DNA of 64,000 nt from CATQHW01 sp965215345 (GCA_965215345.1 CBDCDL010000002.1:2790001-2854000), one strand, 5' to 3'; positions 9,137-19,329 are shown, counted from the first letter of the stretch. Numbers and translations: made by a program. Notes: generated by a model from the letters alone, not told the origin.

Positions 9137-11199
9137 GCGAATTCACCGTGACGGCGCCCCTGTCACCAAGTCTGCGGAAACAGCTCGAGCGGGCCATCGT
9201 CAGCGCGCGCGACGTAGCGGAGGCCGGCGCTCGCGCCGCGCTGGAGTCGCTCGCCGTGCACGAGCGTGAACCCTATCGACACATGAGTGTCGAGCAGCGT
9301 GCGCTGCGCAACCGCCTGCGCGCCCATGGCCGACAGCTCGGCGATCGCCGCCACGCGAGCACGGGACGCCAGGGCATCGACCATCTGGTGCACGAGTGCG
9401 CCTACGAGCACTGGCACGGCATGCTGTTCGCTCGGTTTCTCGCGGAGAACGATCTGCTCATCGAGCCGGATACCGGCGTCGCGGTCACGCTGGAAGAGTG
9501 CGAGGAGTTGGCGCAGGAGGAAGGGTTGGATCGGTGGACGCTCGCGTCGCGCTATGCCCATCGGATGCTTCCCCAGGTGTTCCGCCCGGATCATCCGGCG
9601 TTCAAGGTCCGACTGGCGCGAGAGTACCGGTTGAAGTTGGAACAACTGGTGGAGGGTCTGCCGACCCAGGTCTTCGATGCGACCGACGCTCTGGGCTGGG
9701 TGTACCAGTTCTGGCAGTCCAGGAAGAAAGCCGAGGTGAACAGCTCCGAGGTCAAGATCGGCGCGGACGAGTTGCCTGCGGTGACGCAGTTGTTCACGGA
9801 GCCCTACATGGTGCGCTTCCTGCTGGACAACTCCCTCGGAGCGTGGTGGGTCGCGCGCCGCCTGACCGACGCCGACCTGAGCGCGGCCGAATCCGAAGCC
9901 GCCGTGCGGCGGCTGGCCGCGCTTCCCGGCATGTCGCTCGACTACGTGCGCTTCGTGCGACCGGCGAAGTCGGCCGGGCAGGCGCCGTGGCGTCCCGCCG
10001 CGGGTGCCTGCCGCGGCTGGCCCGACGCACTCGGCGACCTGAAGATCCTCGACCCCTGCTGCGGCTCGGGCCACTTCCTGGTCGCCGCCTTCGCGATGCT
10101 GGTCCCCATGCGCATGGCGCAGGAGGGACTGGCGGCGGGCGCCGCCGTGGACGCGGTGCTCCGTGACAACCTCCACGGCCTGGAACTGGACCCGCGCTGC
10201 GTGGCCGTGGCCGCCTTCGCCCTGGCGTTGGCCGCCTGGCGATGGCCCGGCACCGGAGGCTATCGCCCGCTGCCGCAACTGAACCTGGCGTGCTCCGGCC
10301 TTGCGCCCAACGCGACCAGGGAGGAGTGGAGCGAACTGGCGGAGCGGGCAGCCGCAGCCGAGGGGATGCCGGCGGAGCGAGACCTGTTCGAAGGCGACGA
10401 TACGCTTCTCTCCGCTCAGCTTCGCGGCAGCCTGGATGCCCTGCATGATCTCTTTCGGCAGGCGCCGACCCTGGGTTCCCTCATCGACCCGCGCGCGCTG
10501 AAGACCGACATGTTCCGCGGCGACTACGAGTCGGTGCGCGCGCTGTTCGACGCTGTTCTGGAACAGGAACGGACCGACGACGAACAGACGGAGCGCGCCG
10601 TGGCCGCGCAGGGGATGGCGGGAGCCGCCGAGCTGCTCGCCGGCCGCTACCACCTGGTGCTTACCAACGTCCCGTATCTCGCCCCGCCGCAAGCAGGACG
10701 AGCCCTTGAGCGCCTTCTGCCATCGGCACTACGGAGCGGCCAAGAACGATCTGGCCACGGTATTCCTGGAGCGCTGTCTGTCGCTGTGCGAGGAAGGCGG
10801 CAGCGTCAGCCTCGTGATGCCGCAGAATTGGCTGTTCCTCTCCAGCTACCGAAAGCTCCGCAAGCAGCTCCTGAAGGCGCAAACGTGGCAATTGCTTGCG
10901 CGGCTCGGGCCAGGCGCCTTCGAGACCATCAGCGGCGAAGTTGTCAAGGCAATCCTGCTGACGCTTTGCCACACCAAACCGCCACGCTTCGCCGCGATGC
11001 ATGGCATGAACGTCGCCGCACTTGCAAGCGCGAGTGAGAAAGCTTCCGCGTTGTCGTCCGCGACGATCACCATGTACTCACAGCGGGAATACCTGGAGAG
11101 CCCGCAGATGGTCATTTCGCTGGAGCATCCCGCAAGCGGCTCGCTCCTGGCCGAAGTCGCCGATTATGGGAAGGGGAGCACCACTGGCGATCGCCCGCG

Positions 11200-11263
11200 T
11201 GTTGCCTCACCCAAAAATCTAACCGTAGAGGCAGCATGCCTCACGTAAGAATCTAACCCAACG
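11200..11263 (+). repeat. Left terminal inverted repeat of outer IS
   Basis: This end pairs with 15871-15934 read on the minus strand. Each end carries two spaced copies of a motif close to AAAAATCTAACC, separated by GCATGCCTCA, then GAAGGG. The doubled motif may be a paired transposase-binding site. Near the left tip there is also a small palindrome, GAGGCA-GCA-TGCCTC (11228-11242). Confidence 0.75.
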
Positions 11264-11325
11264 AAGGGCGGTTTTCTCCCCCCTCAAGAGAGAGGCATAC
11301 CGTAAGCGACCGGCGAAACCAGTCT

Positions 11326-12966
11326 CTATGAAGCCGGCGGCGGCGGACGTGCAGTGGGCAGGAGTGTAAGGTAGTCAGCGCGGGTGCGCGCATGGGGCAG
11401 CTTCTCGAAGAGCTCGCGCAGATACCAGTACGGCTCGTGGCGGTTGGCCTTGGCGGTCTCGATCAGGCTGTACAGGATCGCGCTCGCCGCCGCTCCGCGC
11501 GGGCTTCCAGAGAACAGCCAGTTCTTTCGGCCCACCACGAACGGCCGGATCGCCTGCTCGCAGGCGTTGTTGTCCGGCGTGAGCTGCGGGTGTTCCAGAT
11601 AGCGGATCAGCTTCGGCCACTCACCGAGCGCGAAGGCGACCGCCTTGCCGAGCGCCGAGCCGGGCAGCACCTGATCGCGTTTGTCCTGCAGCCAGCGGTG
11701 GAACGTGTCGAGCACCGGCTGTACCTGTGCGCGCCGCGCGGCCACGAACCCCGCCGGATCCTCCTTGCGGTGCTTCGCTAGCTGCGCCTCGGCGCGGTAC
11801 AGCTTGGCGATGAACCCCAGCGCTTGCAGCGCCGCTCCGACGCGGCCGGACACCTTGCCCAGCGCGTCGGCGGCCTCTTTGAACGCTCGGCGCACGTGCG
11901 CCCAACAGCCCACGTGCACGATGCCGGGCTGCGCGCACGGACGCGTGTAGCCGTCGTAGCCGTCGGTCTGCACGTAGCCTTGGTAGTCGTCGATGATCTG
12001 GAAGGCCACCCGCGCGGCGCGGCTGGGCTCATAGCGATAGACCAGCACCGGCTCATCAGGCGGGCCGCCGCGGGCCACCCACACGTAGCTGAGATCGGTG
12101 TTGGCGCGCTCGTGCTCCTTGAGCACCTGCACGGTGGTCTCGTCGATCTGCAGCGTCGGCCCACTGCGCAGCTTGTCGAGCAACGCCGCCATCAACGGCT
12201 GGCAGGCGCCGGCGGCCGCGATCATCCAGTCCGACATCGTGCGCCGCGACAACTCGACTCCAAGGCGCGCGAACTGCCGCTCCTGCCGATACAGCGGCAG
12301 CGCGTCGCAGAACTTCGCCGTGGCGATGAACGCCAGCAGCCCCTCCGAGGCCAGGCCCTTCGGGATCAGCGCCGCTGGCGGCGGCGCCACCCGGACCGCC
12401 GGATGCCCTTCGTCGCCGGAGCCCTCGCAGTGATGGCAGGCGTACTTGGGCCGCACCGTGCGGATCACCTGCACCTGCGGCGGGATCACGTCGAGCTTCT
12501 CGGAGGTGTCCTCGCCGATGCGCACCAAGCGGTGGCCGCACTCACACTGCTTGTCCTGCTCGGTCAGGTCGATGACCTGCTCGACGCGCGGCAGCGCCTG
12601 CGGCAGCGGTCTGCGCCGCGGGCGACGGCGGGTTCGCTCAAGCACTTCGGCGGTCGCCTCATCCGGGGGCGGCTCAGCGGGCGCTTGGTCCTCTGGGGGG
12701 TCGGTGTCGGCGGCGTGTTCGACCTCATCGAACAGCCGGATCTGCTGCAGCTCGGCGGCGGTGAGTTGTTCGCTGCTGCGGCCGTACAGCTTGTTCTTGA
12801 ACCACGCCACCTGCTCTTCGTAGAGATCCAGCTTCTTGTTCAGTGCTCGGAGTTTCGTGTCCAGCTCACCGTTTTTCGCCGTCAGCTCGTCCTTCTCCAG
12901 GATCAGACGGCGATTCTCTTCGCGCAACGCATCGCGTTGTTCGGCGACCGGTAGAGCGCTGGACAT
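11326..12966 (-). CDS. tnpC: IS66 transposase TnpC
   Basis: This 546-residue DDE transposase belongs to IS66. The N-terminus is a coiled coil (about residues 5-60) running into the LYGRSSEQL motif of the leader domain. A zinc-binding segment follows: CECGHRL, then CHHCEG. Catalytic acidic residues appear in QIDETTVQVL, QTDGYDGY and NNACEQAIRPF. The length is usual for the family and the frame is unbroken. It is the last of the three IS66 genes on the minus strand and ends 24 bases from the left tip of the element. Confidence 0.93.
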   Translation of the reverse strand: MSSALPVAEQRDALREENRRLILEKDELTAKNGELDTKLRALNKKLDLYEEQVAWFKNKLYGRSSEQLTAAELQQIRLFDEVEHAADTDPPEDQAPAEPPPDEATAEVLERTRRRPRRRPLPQALPRVEQVIDLTEQDKQCECGHRLVRIGEDTSEKLDVIPPQVQVIRTVRPKYACHHCEGSGDEGHPAVRVAPPPAALIPKGLASEGLLAFIATAKFCDALPLYRQERQFARLGVELSRRTMSDWMIAAAGACQPLMAALLDKLRSGPTLQIDETTVQVLKEHERANTDLSYVWVARGGPPDEPVLVYRYEPSRAARVAFQIIDDYQGYVQTDGYDGYTRPCAQPGIVHVGCWAHVRRAFKEAADALGKVSGRVGAALQALGFIAKLYRAEAQLAKHRKEDPAGFVAARRAQVQPVLDTFHRWLQDKRDQVLPGSALGKAVAFALGEWPKLIRYLEHPQLTPDNNACEQAIRPFVVGRKNWLFSGSPRGAAASAILYSLIETAKANRHEPYWYLRELFEKLPHARTRADYLTLLPTARPPPPAS

Positions 12967-13009
12967 ATCGATACCATAGCACGAAATACGCCGAACATGT
13001 CAACCCCTT

Positions 13010-13363
13010 TCAGGCGATTTCCCGGTACCGAAGCTCCGCGTGTTCGTGCCAGAAATCGATGCCGGTCAGCAGCATCCGAAGCTGCTTGACATCGATCTCC
13101 CGGCGCGCCTCAGCCGCCGTTCGCGGCCACGGAAAACGCCCTTTCTCCAGCCGCTTCATCCACAGACAGAATCCCGTGCGGTCCCAGTACACCGCCTTCA
13201 GGACCCGCCGCTGCGCGTTGCAGAATACGAACAGCGCCGCCTCGAACGGACTCAGCTGCATCTGCTCCTGCACCTCAAGCACCAGCCCGTTGATCTGCTT
13301 GCGCAGGTCGGTCGCCCCCGGCCGTACGAAGATCCGCGCCGTGCCCAGTTGCAGATGAATCAT
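13010..13363 (-). CDS. tnpB: IS66 accessory protein TnpB
   Basis: This 117-residue protein has the IS66 Orf2 (TnpB) signature: RIFVRPGATDLRKQINGL, then LSPFEAALFVFCNAQRRVLKAVYWDRTGFCLW and KRLEKGRFPWP. TnpB is required for IS66 transposition, though its activity is not understood. The start ATG overlaps the tnpA stop by four bases (13360-13363), which implies coupled translation. The frame is open much further upstream, but ATG 13363 gives the normal N-terminus. Confidence 0.92.
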   Translation of the reverse strand: MIHLQLGTARIFVRPGATDLRKQINGLVLEVQEQMQLSPFEAALFVFCNAQRRVLKAVYWDRTGFCLWMKRLEKGRFPWPRTAAEARREIDVKQLRMLLTGIDFWHEHAELRYREIA

Positions 13364-13677
13364 CTCAGGCTCTCCAGCACCGCCAGCACCTCGCGCAGAT
13401 GGTCCGCACGCAGATTCGGCCTCAGCCTCAGCACGTACCGCTCGCCCACCACCAATTCGATGGCCGCCCCCTGCTCGACGTTCCCGCCGCCCATCGGCTC
13501 CAGTTCCACCAACCGTTGCCCCGGCGGCTGCGGCTGCTGCGACGGCGACAGCTTGCCCGCCCAACGGCACAGCGACCAGTACGGCACCCCGTGCTGCTCG
13601 CAGTACGCCTTCTTCGTCAGCCCGCTGCCCCGCCACGTTTCCACATGCCGGCTCCAGTACTCGCGTCCTTGCTGCAT
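13360..13677 (-). CDS. tnpA: IS66 accessory protein TnpA
   Basis: This 105-residue first gene of the IS66 element has an N-terminal helix-turn-helix-like segment, WSRHVETWRGSGLTKKAYC, followed by EQHGVPYWSLCRW, as in the IS66 Orf1 family. The C-terminal half, IELVVGERYVLRLRPNLRADHLREVLAVL, is also typical. It probably binds the element ends or regulates the operon. It starts about 72 bases inside the right tip. Confidence 0.88.
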   Translation of the reverse strand: MQQGREYWSRHVETWRGSGLTKKAYCEQHGVPYWSLCRWAGKLSPSQQPQPPGQRLVELEPMGGGNVEQGAAIELVVGERYVLRLRPNLRADHLREVLAVLESLR

Positions 13678-13972
13678 CGTTCGTCCCTCCTACCGGGACG
13701 ATCGCCCGTTCCTATCCTTCTCGTAAGGTGGGGTTCAGCGGACGCTTACGGCATACCCAGCAGTTCAGAAGGAATGCAGCAGAGGCGGCGGTAAAGGGGG
13801 TGGGGGTGCGGGGGAGGGGGCGCAACTGCCTGTGGATATGTGGATAAGTGCCGCCGGCAGCCGGGAGGCGGCCGCGCCGGTGGCACGCGGGCGGGAAGAT
13901 CGCTCTATCCGCATGGATCACCGGGGTGCCGTGCAGCCCGCAGGGACCCGACCTGAACGGGCTGCGGGCCGC

Positions 13973-14260
13973 TCAGTCGCGCCCGAACCCTCGCGGCGGC
14001 TCGACGCTTTCCAGTTCGGCAAGATCCAGCCCGCATATCGTCTCCAGCTTCTGGGCAACCACCGACTCCTGAAGGCTGTCGGGCAGATGGTCGAGCCACG
14101 CTTGATATTCACTCTGGAGGTCGAGCAGGGTCCGTACCGCATCCTGCCAGCGTTGCGGTCGGGACCTGCGGTCGTGCCGCCTGCGATACTGCACCCGGGG
14201 TTGCTCGGCGTTGCGGCGCTGTCGATAGCGCCGTTGTCGTTCCGCGTTACTCAAAGCCAT
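13973..14260 (-). CDS. Small basic protein inside the outer IS
   Basis: This 95-residue, strongly basic protein begins ALSNAERQRRYRQRRN and ends with an acidic helix, LETICGLDLAELE. The N-terminus looks like a short nucleic-acid-binding arm (the 'NAERQRRYRER' type often seen beside transposases). It is on the same strand as the integrase-type transposase, 319 bases downstream of it and within the same terminal repeats, so it is probably a passenger or accessory gene of that element. I cannot assign a function, and there is no strong ribosome site. It could also be a leftover from an older insertion. Confidence 0.5.
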   Translation of the reverse strand: MALSNAERQRRYRQRRNAEQPRVQYRRRHDRRSRPQRWQDAVRTLLDLQSEYQAWLDHLPDSLQESVVAQKLETICGLDLAELESVEPPRGFGRD

Positions 14261-14579
14261 CGAGCCATCCTACCTGATCCGATTGAACACCGTTACGTAA
14301 CGGGACCCGGATCATCCGTGCGGCTCTGCCGGTTCGCGCCAACCAGGGTCACCACCGTGCCTCGCGCCGGGGCTGCGGTCGGCTCCCACGAGCGGCCGAC
14401 GATCGTTTCCGGGCGGTAGCCCCAGAGGGGACGCTTGGCCGGTTCGGTCTGGCAGCGGCGCGGGGCGCGCGTGCAGCCCCGACAGCGAGCGCGTACGGCT
14501 CAGCGTCACGGTCCGATCACGACCGGCCGAGGGGCGAGGCGCCCCCCAGAGACCGGTCCGACCCGCCGGCGGCAAACGC

Positions 14580-15812
14580 TCATCGGTTGCTCGGTCGCAC
14601 CGAGGGCGGTGTCTTGTCGGCATGCACCCGCAGCAGGTGCTCGGTCAAGCGGGTCAACTCGCGCTTGAGGGCCACCGGGTTCAGTGTCGCGTACTGCTGC
14701 TTGAGCCGCGCCTTCACCTCTGCGTCCACCGCCGGGGATTGCAGCATGCGCTGATACGGCGTCTGGGGCTCGTCATAGATGCGGCGCACCTTGCTGCCGT
14801 AGCGGGTCTTCTTGATCAGCTTCACCGAGGGGTAGAAGAAGTTGACCAGGAGGCCGAGGGTGCCGTAGATGGCGTGGAGAGCGGCCAGCTCCTCGTCGGT
14901 GTCGTAGCGGTGGTAGCCGACCGCGCGGCGCACCACGTGGCCGTTCTTCTGCTCGACGTAGCAGGTGTCGTTCTTGCGGTACGGGCGCCCGCGGGTGAAG
15001 GTGATCTGATGCTCGCGGCAGTAGCCGACCAAATGATGGTTGATGAACTCGCTGCCGTTGTCGGTGTCGATGCCCTTGATCGGGATCGGCAGCGTCCGGC
15101 GTGCGGCCTGTAGGGCCGCGTGGGTCCAGCGCTGCGCCTTGTTCTGCAGCCCGTGCAGTTGGACCCAGCCGGTGTCGACGTCGGCGATGGTCAGCGTCTG
15201 GCAGAAGTCGCCCGAGGCATCGCCGCCGTCGTGGGCCACCAAGTCGATCTCGAAGAACCCCGGCTCCTGCTCGTCCCAGTCGGCGAAGGTGCGGATCGGG
15301 ATCTGGTGCTTCAGGAGGCTGCCCGGCTTGGTGTGGGTGCGGCCCTTGATCTGCAGCCGCGCGCGCTCGGGCTGCAACAGCCGGTCGATGGTGGCGGCGC
15401 TGATGCTCAGCAGCTTGGCGCGCACCTCTGCGGTGAGCGGGATCTCGCCGAACGAGTCGAGCACCGGCAGCATGGTGCGCAGCACGACCACCAGGCGCTT
15501 GCCGCACATGAAGTCGAACACGTACCAGATCTGCGTGAGGGCCTTCAGCACCTCCTGGTCGTAGCGGCGCGGTCGCGCGCGGCGCTTGCCGCGCCGGGGG
15601 CGTCCGACGACGAGCTTGACCAGCTGACCGTCGATGCGCACCAAGCGGGTACGCCCCCATGCGTTCAGCAGATGGATCGCGTACTTGCGGGTGTAGCCGG
15701 TGGACTCGACGAACTCGCCGAGCATGACCGCCTTCTCCTTCCTGCCGGCGCGGCGGTACCGCCGCGCCACTTCATCCGTGAGTGCCCTGCGTTCACCCAT
15801 CCTCAGCCCCAT
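14580..15812 (-). CDS. Integrase-core (DDE) transposase, IS481/ISNCY-like
   Basis: This 410-residue transposase has an N-terminal helix-turn-helix (about residues 10-60, with KAVMLGEFVESTGYTRKYAI), then a retroviral-integrase-type core. The catalytic triad is seen in FFEIDLVAHDGG, GIDTDNGSEF and CYVEQKNG. The C-terminal part, VNFFYPSVKLIKKTRYGSKV and TPYQRML, is typical of a widespread but loosely classified group related to IS481. The gene is complete and belongs to the element spanning 11200-15934. ATG 15800 is a possible alternative start. It presumably cuts and joins the repeated AAAAATCTAACC ends. Confidence 0.88.
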   Translation of the reverse strand: MGLRMGERRALTDEVARRYRRAGRKEKAVMLGEFVESTGYTRKYAIHLLNAWGRTRLVRIDGQLVKLVVGRPRRGKRRARPRRYDQEVLKALTQIWYVFDFMCGKRLVVVLRTMLPVLDSFGEIPLTAEVRAKLLSISAATIDRLLQPERARLQIKGRTHTKPGSLLKHQIPIRTFADWDEQEPGFFEIDLVAHDGGDASGDFCQTLTIADVDTGWVQLHGLQNKAQRWTHAALQAARRTLPIPIKGIDTDNGSEFINHHLVGYCREHQITFTRGRPYRKNDTCYVEQKNGHVVRRAVGYHRYDTDEELAALHAIYGTLGLLVNFFYPSVKLIKKTRYGSKVRRIYDEPQTPYQRMLQSPAVDAEVKARLKQQYATLNPVALKRELTRLTEHLLRVHADKTPPSVRPSNR

Positions 15813-15870
15813 TTCCTCGGAACCTCCTCTGCGGTCTGCGAGGGGCTCCGGACCGGACCCGCAGGTCCAG

Positions 15871-15934
15871 CCCTTCGGTTAGATTTTTAGGTGAGGCATG
15901 CTTTCCGCAGGGTTAGATTTTTGATGAGTCAATG
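15871..15934 (-). repeat. Right terminal inverted repeat of outer IS
   Basis: Read on the minus strand from 15934, it carries CAAAAATCTAACC, then GCATGCCTCA, then CTAAAAATCTAACC and GAAGGG, mirroring the left end with a few mismatches and a four-base length difference. The next eight bases, 15935-15942, are the target duplication. Confidence 0.75.
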
Positions 15935-16171
15935 CGCCCGCGATTTCTGGCATGGTTCTGGGAGTATCCTGCCATGGGTCCTCGGCACGTGAAGTGGCTC
16001 AGTTCGCCGAAGAACCACGCATGGTCCGGAAGGATGCAGATCTGCAAGGTGCCGCTGAACGACAAAGCGTTGAACGAACAGAATGGTTGCTGGATACGCG
16101 GACAGCGGGTGTTCGGACGGAGCGGCGTCGCGGTCAACAAGATGCAGCGACTGGAACCGTTCCTCTATGAT

Positions 16172-17964
16172 CCCGGCTTATTCACGCGTCGGTCTGACAA
16201 GCCATGCCTGGAGATGGAAGAACGATTATTCCAGAAAATGGGTGTGCTGGCGCAGCCGTGCAGGAGTGACGGCGCGGCTGGGAGCAGATGGCCAAGAGCG
16301 CGTGCAGCGTTGAAAGGGCGCGGTTGGTCGGGACCGAAAGGCTGACGGCAGTCGAGCACGCCGGCGAGGACACAGATGACCGCGCCCAGGTGCTCGACGA
16401 AGAGGTTCTGAACGTGCCAGCCTGTCGGCCTCAGCCGTTGGGCGCCCAGTCCAGGAGGGTGAGCTTGTTCCACAGCCGCAGCCAGTCGGCCGCCGCATGC
16501 TGCGCGATCACGACGGTCGCCCGCCGGCCGTGGCGGACCACCCGGCTGGCCACCCGCAGCACCCGCTCGCGCAGCCGGCGCAAACTCCAGCCGACGCCGG
16601 TCGCCCGCTGCATCAGACAGCGCCCCGCGTGCAGCACCTCGTAGGCCAGCAGATTCAACAGCAACAGCGTCTCGTTCTGGGCCCGCACTCCTGCTTCTTG
16701 CGGCTCGGTGGCCGCCTCCAGGCGGCGGCCCCGGTAGTGGCTCTTCGCACGCGACGCCGAGGACAGCGCCGGCGCCAGCACGTCCATGAACTCTCCCATG
16801 TGCCCTTCGGCCTTGCCCCGCATGCGGTACAGCCCCAGCAGCCGCGCGCCGCTGTAGCGGTTGCGTTTGAGGTTGGTGATCAGCCAGAAGTAGTCGAGGA
16901 ACAACTCTCCGGGCCGCTCCACCACCACCAGCACCACCCGCCGCGCGTGCTCCCAGGAATCGGCCTGGTAGCGCAGCTCGTGGCACCACACCCGCCCCTC
17001 GCGCGGCGGACGCCCCGGCGGCCGGCGCAGATACGGCTGCGCCATGCGGTCCAGCACCGCGTTGTTGCGGATGCGCGCCACGTAGTCGATGCCCGATGAC
17101 TCCAGGCCCGTGAGCGTTTTTCCGTCGGGAAACCCGGCGTCCATACGCACCAGCACCGACTCGCACACCCGCGGCCGGCAGCGCTCGACCACCCGCTGGA
17201 TAAACTCAAGCGCGCCGTCGGCCGAGCCCACCGCGCCAGGCCGCAGCGTGCCGTCGAGCAGGTCGCCGCTCTCCGCGCAACTGGCGATGAGCGCATGAAA
17301 CATCCGCTGCCCGTAGTGGCCGTTGTACTGGCTGCCGGCCTGCTGCCCGTGCACCTCGAACGGCAGGCCGTCCAGGTCGATCATCAACCGCTTGTACCGC
17401 CGCTCCCCGTTGTCCTTCCACAGCCGGCGCACCGCCAGCTCGATGATCCCCTCACGCACCACATCCTGGTTGGTCGGCGCGCTCAACAGACCCACCAACC
17501 GCGACAACGTCGGCTGCGAGGGCAGCACGCTGTCGGGCTCCAGCGACGCGGTGCCGCGGCGCGTGTCGTTGGCCACGCGAAAGCTCGGGTCGTGCCGCAG
17601 CCGGTCAGCGTCGTCCTGGTCGCGCCAGCCCTGGCCCAGCAGCAACAGGCTGGTCCGCAGCACGTCGGCCAGCGGGTAGGTGATCAGCAGCGGATTGCGC
17701 GGATCCAGCAGCCGCTCGTCCATCCACTCGACGATGCCGGTGCGCTCCATGATCTCGCGCAGCAGCAGCGCGCCGCTGTCGGCGCTCAGATGCTCCGCCC
17801 GCGCCTCGACCTGCACCGAGCCGTTGAAGGTCGTCGAAAAGATCGGTAGAGTCTCACCCACGGCGTGTCCCGTCCTTTGCGGAGGTTTTGGCGTAACACC
17901 TTGACTCTACTGCAAATCGGCGGACGCGCCTACTCTTTCTCTACTCCTCCGTGAATAAGCCGGG
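16172..17964 (-). mobile_element. IS1380-family insertion sequence
   Basis: The 1793-base element has perfect 15-base inverted tips, CCCGGCTTATTCACG at 16172-16186 and its complement at 17950-17964. Both are flanked by ATGAT (16167-16171 and 17965-17969), fitting the 4-5 base duplication of IS1380. It carries one transposase gene. About 260 bases at its left end (16172-16430) contain no gene I can support. Excision with one ATGAT restores the PglX reading LEPFLYDGEVFDDNV. Confidence 0.92.
16431..17861 (-). CDS. IS1380-family transposase
   Basis: This 476-residue DDE transposase of the IS4-related IS1380 family is full length. Landmarks are ADSGALLLREIMERTGI near the start, PLADVLRTSLLLLGQGW, LMIDLDGLPFEVHGQQ (first catalytic Asp), VLVRMDAGFPDGKTL (second Asp) and RMRGKAEGHMGEF with the late acidic residue. 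The start is 103 bases inside the right tip of its element. The frame is intact, so it may be active. It interrupts pglX in antisense orientation. Confidence 0.93.
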   Translation of the reverse strand: MGETLPIFSTTFNGSVQVEARAEHLSADSGALLLREIMERTGIVEWMDERLLDPRNPLLITYPLADVLRTSLLLLGQGWRDQDDADRLRHDPSFRVANDTRRGTASLEPDSVLPSQPTLSRLVGLLSAPTNQDVVREGIIELAVRRLWKDNGERRYKRLMIDLDGLPFEVHGQQAGSQYNGHYGQRMFHALIASCAESGDLLDGTLRPGAVGSADGALEFIQRVVERCRPRVCESVLVRMDAGFPDGKTLTGLESSGIDYVARIRNNAVLDRMAQPYLRRPPGRPPREGRVWCHELRYQADSWEHARRVVLVVVERPGELFLDYFWLITNLKRNRYSGARLLGLYRMRGKAEGHMGEFMDVLAPALSSASRAKSHYRGRRLEAATEPQEAGVRAQNETLLLLNLLAYEVLHAGRCLMQRATGVGWSLRRLRERVLRVASRVVRHGRRATVVIAQHAAADWLRLWNKLTLLDWAPNG

Positions 17965-19329
17965 ATGATGGAGAGGTGTTCGACGACAACGTATGTCCGA
18001 TTGTACCGAGAGAAGCTGATCTGATTCCGTCCGTCTGGTGTTACGCAGAGTCTGCCGACTATCACGAACAGGTACGTTCCATTGACCAGCAACTCAAAGT
18101 CACTGCGGGGACTCTGACCACCGTCCCTTTCGATTTCGACCACTGGGTGAGCGTTGCACAAGGAGAGTATCCCAATGGTCTTCCGCGTCCCTATTCCGAC
18201 GATCCTACCCAATGGATCTTCCACGGTCATCCCTGCGGATCGGTGGTGTGGGACGACAAGGGCAAACGCACAGCTCACGGTCCGCTGCGCACCGACTCCA
18301 CGGTGTTGCAGGTCGCGGTCGCCCGCCTGCTCGGCTACCGGTGGCCTGCGGAACAGGACGACGAGATGGAGCTGGCCGACGAGCAACGGGAGTGGACGCG
18401 GCGGTGCGAGGCTCTGACCGATGTCGCGGACGCGCATGGCATCGTCTGCATTTCGCCGGTGAGGGGCGAAGCCTCGGCCGGAGAGCGGCTGCTGAGCCTC
18501 CTGGCTGCGTCATTCGGCGAGGCGTGGAATGAAGGAGTGCTCTCAAGACTGCTTGCCGAGGTCGGCTCCCGCACGCTCGATGACTGGCTGCGCAGTCGCT
18601 TCTTCGAACAGCATTGCAAGCTGTTCCACGACCGACCATTCGTGTGGCACATCTGGGACGGCCGCCGCCGCGACGGTTTCCATGCGCTGGTCAACTACCA
18701 CAAGCTGGGTGGCGCCGACGGCAACGGTCGCCAACTCCTGGACTCGCTGACGTACAGCTATCTCGGCAACTGGATCGCTCGTCAGCGGGACGAGGCGGAA
18801 CGCGGCGCAGCCGGAGCGGAGGATCGACTGGCTGCGGCGGCGAAATTGCAAAGGCATCTCGAAAGCATACTTACAGGCGAACCGCCGCATGACATTTTCG
18901 TCCGGTGGAAGCCTCTCGTCCAGCAACCGATCGGGTGGGAACCGGACATCGACGACGGCATCCGTATGAATATCCGCCCCTTCATGGCCGCCGACGTCGC
19001 TGGCGGCAAGAAGGGTGCGGGTATCCTTCGTGCCAAACCGAACGTCCACTGGCGCAAGGACCGAGGAAGGGAGCTGTTGACCTCGGGACGGAAACCAAAC
19101 CGCCCTGGGTGCAGGACGATTCCTGGGGACGCCGACGAGCACCGCGAGCTCAGGCCGCTGGACGAGTACCCTTGGTTCTGGCAGGACGGCGCGTTCACCG
19201 GCGATCGCGTGAACGACGTACATCTGGACATCGCCTTGAAGAGCGAGCGTCGGCGACGGGCAGCGATCTGGGAAGATTCCTTCGCCTCGGCGACCGATCG
19301 ATACTCCATCCCGAACTCGGATGTGGCCC

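Larger units (their letters stand above)
11302..13749 (-). mobile_element. IS66-family insertion sequence
   Basis: This 2448-base element begins GTAAGCGACCGG and ends, read inward on the minus strand, GTAAGCGTCCGC, the typical GTAAGCG tip of IS66. It is bounded by direct copies of GGCATACC (11294-11301 and 13750-13757), the eight-base duplication expected for the family. It contains the standard tnpA, tnpB and tnpC genes on the minus strand. It lies inside the larger integrase-type IS, so it inserted later. All three genes look intact, so it may still be mobile. Confidence 0.93.
11200..15934. mobile_element. Integrase-type insertion sequence (IS481/ISNCY-like), carrying a nested IS66
   Basis: The element lies between two copies of CGCCCGCG (11192-11199 and 15935-15942), an eight-base target duplication in pglX. 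Its ends are imperfect inverted repeats sharing TTG-CTCA, then CAAAAATCTAACC, GCATGCCTCA and a second AATCTAACC. Removing the element and one target copy restores the PglX frame (GDRPRFLAWFWE). Inside are a transposase gene (14580-15812), a 95-residue ORF (13973-14260) and a 2.45 kb IS66 element. Without IS66 and its duplicated target the element would be about 2.28 kb. The stretch 14261-14579, between the two genes, holds nothing I recognise. Confidence 0.85.

Noticed and set aside
9133..11248. Treating the N-terminal pglX part as a stand-alone functional methyltransferase
   Set aside because: The frameshift directly after NVPY and loss of the whole C-terminal half, including the likely target-recognition region, make an active enzyme unlikely.
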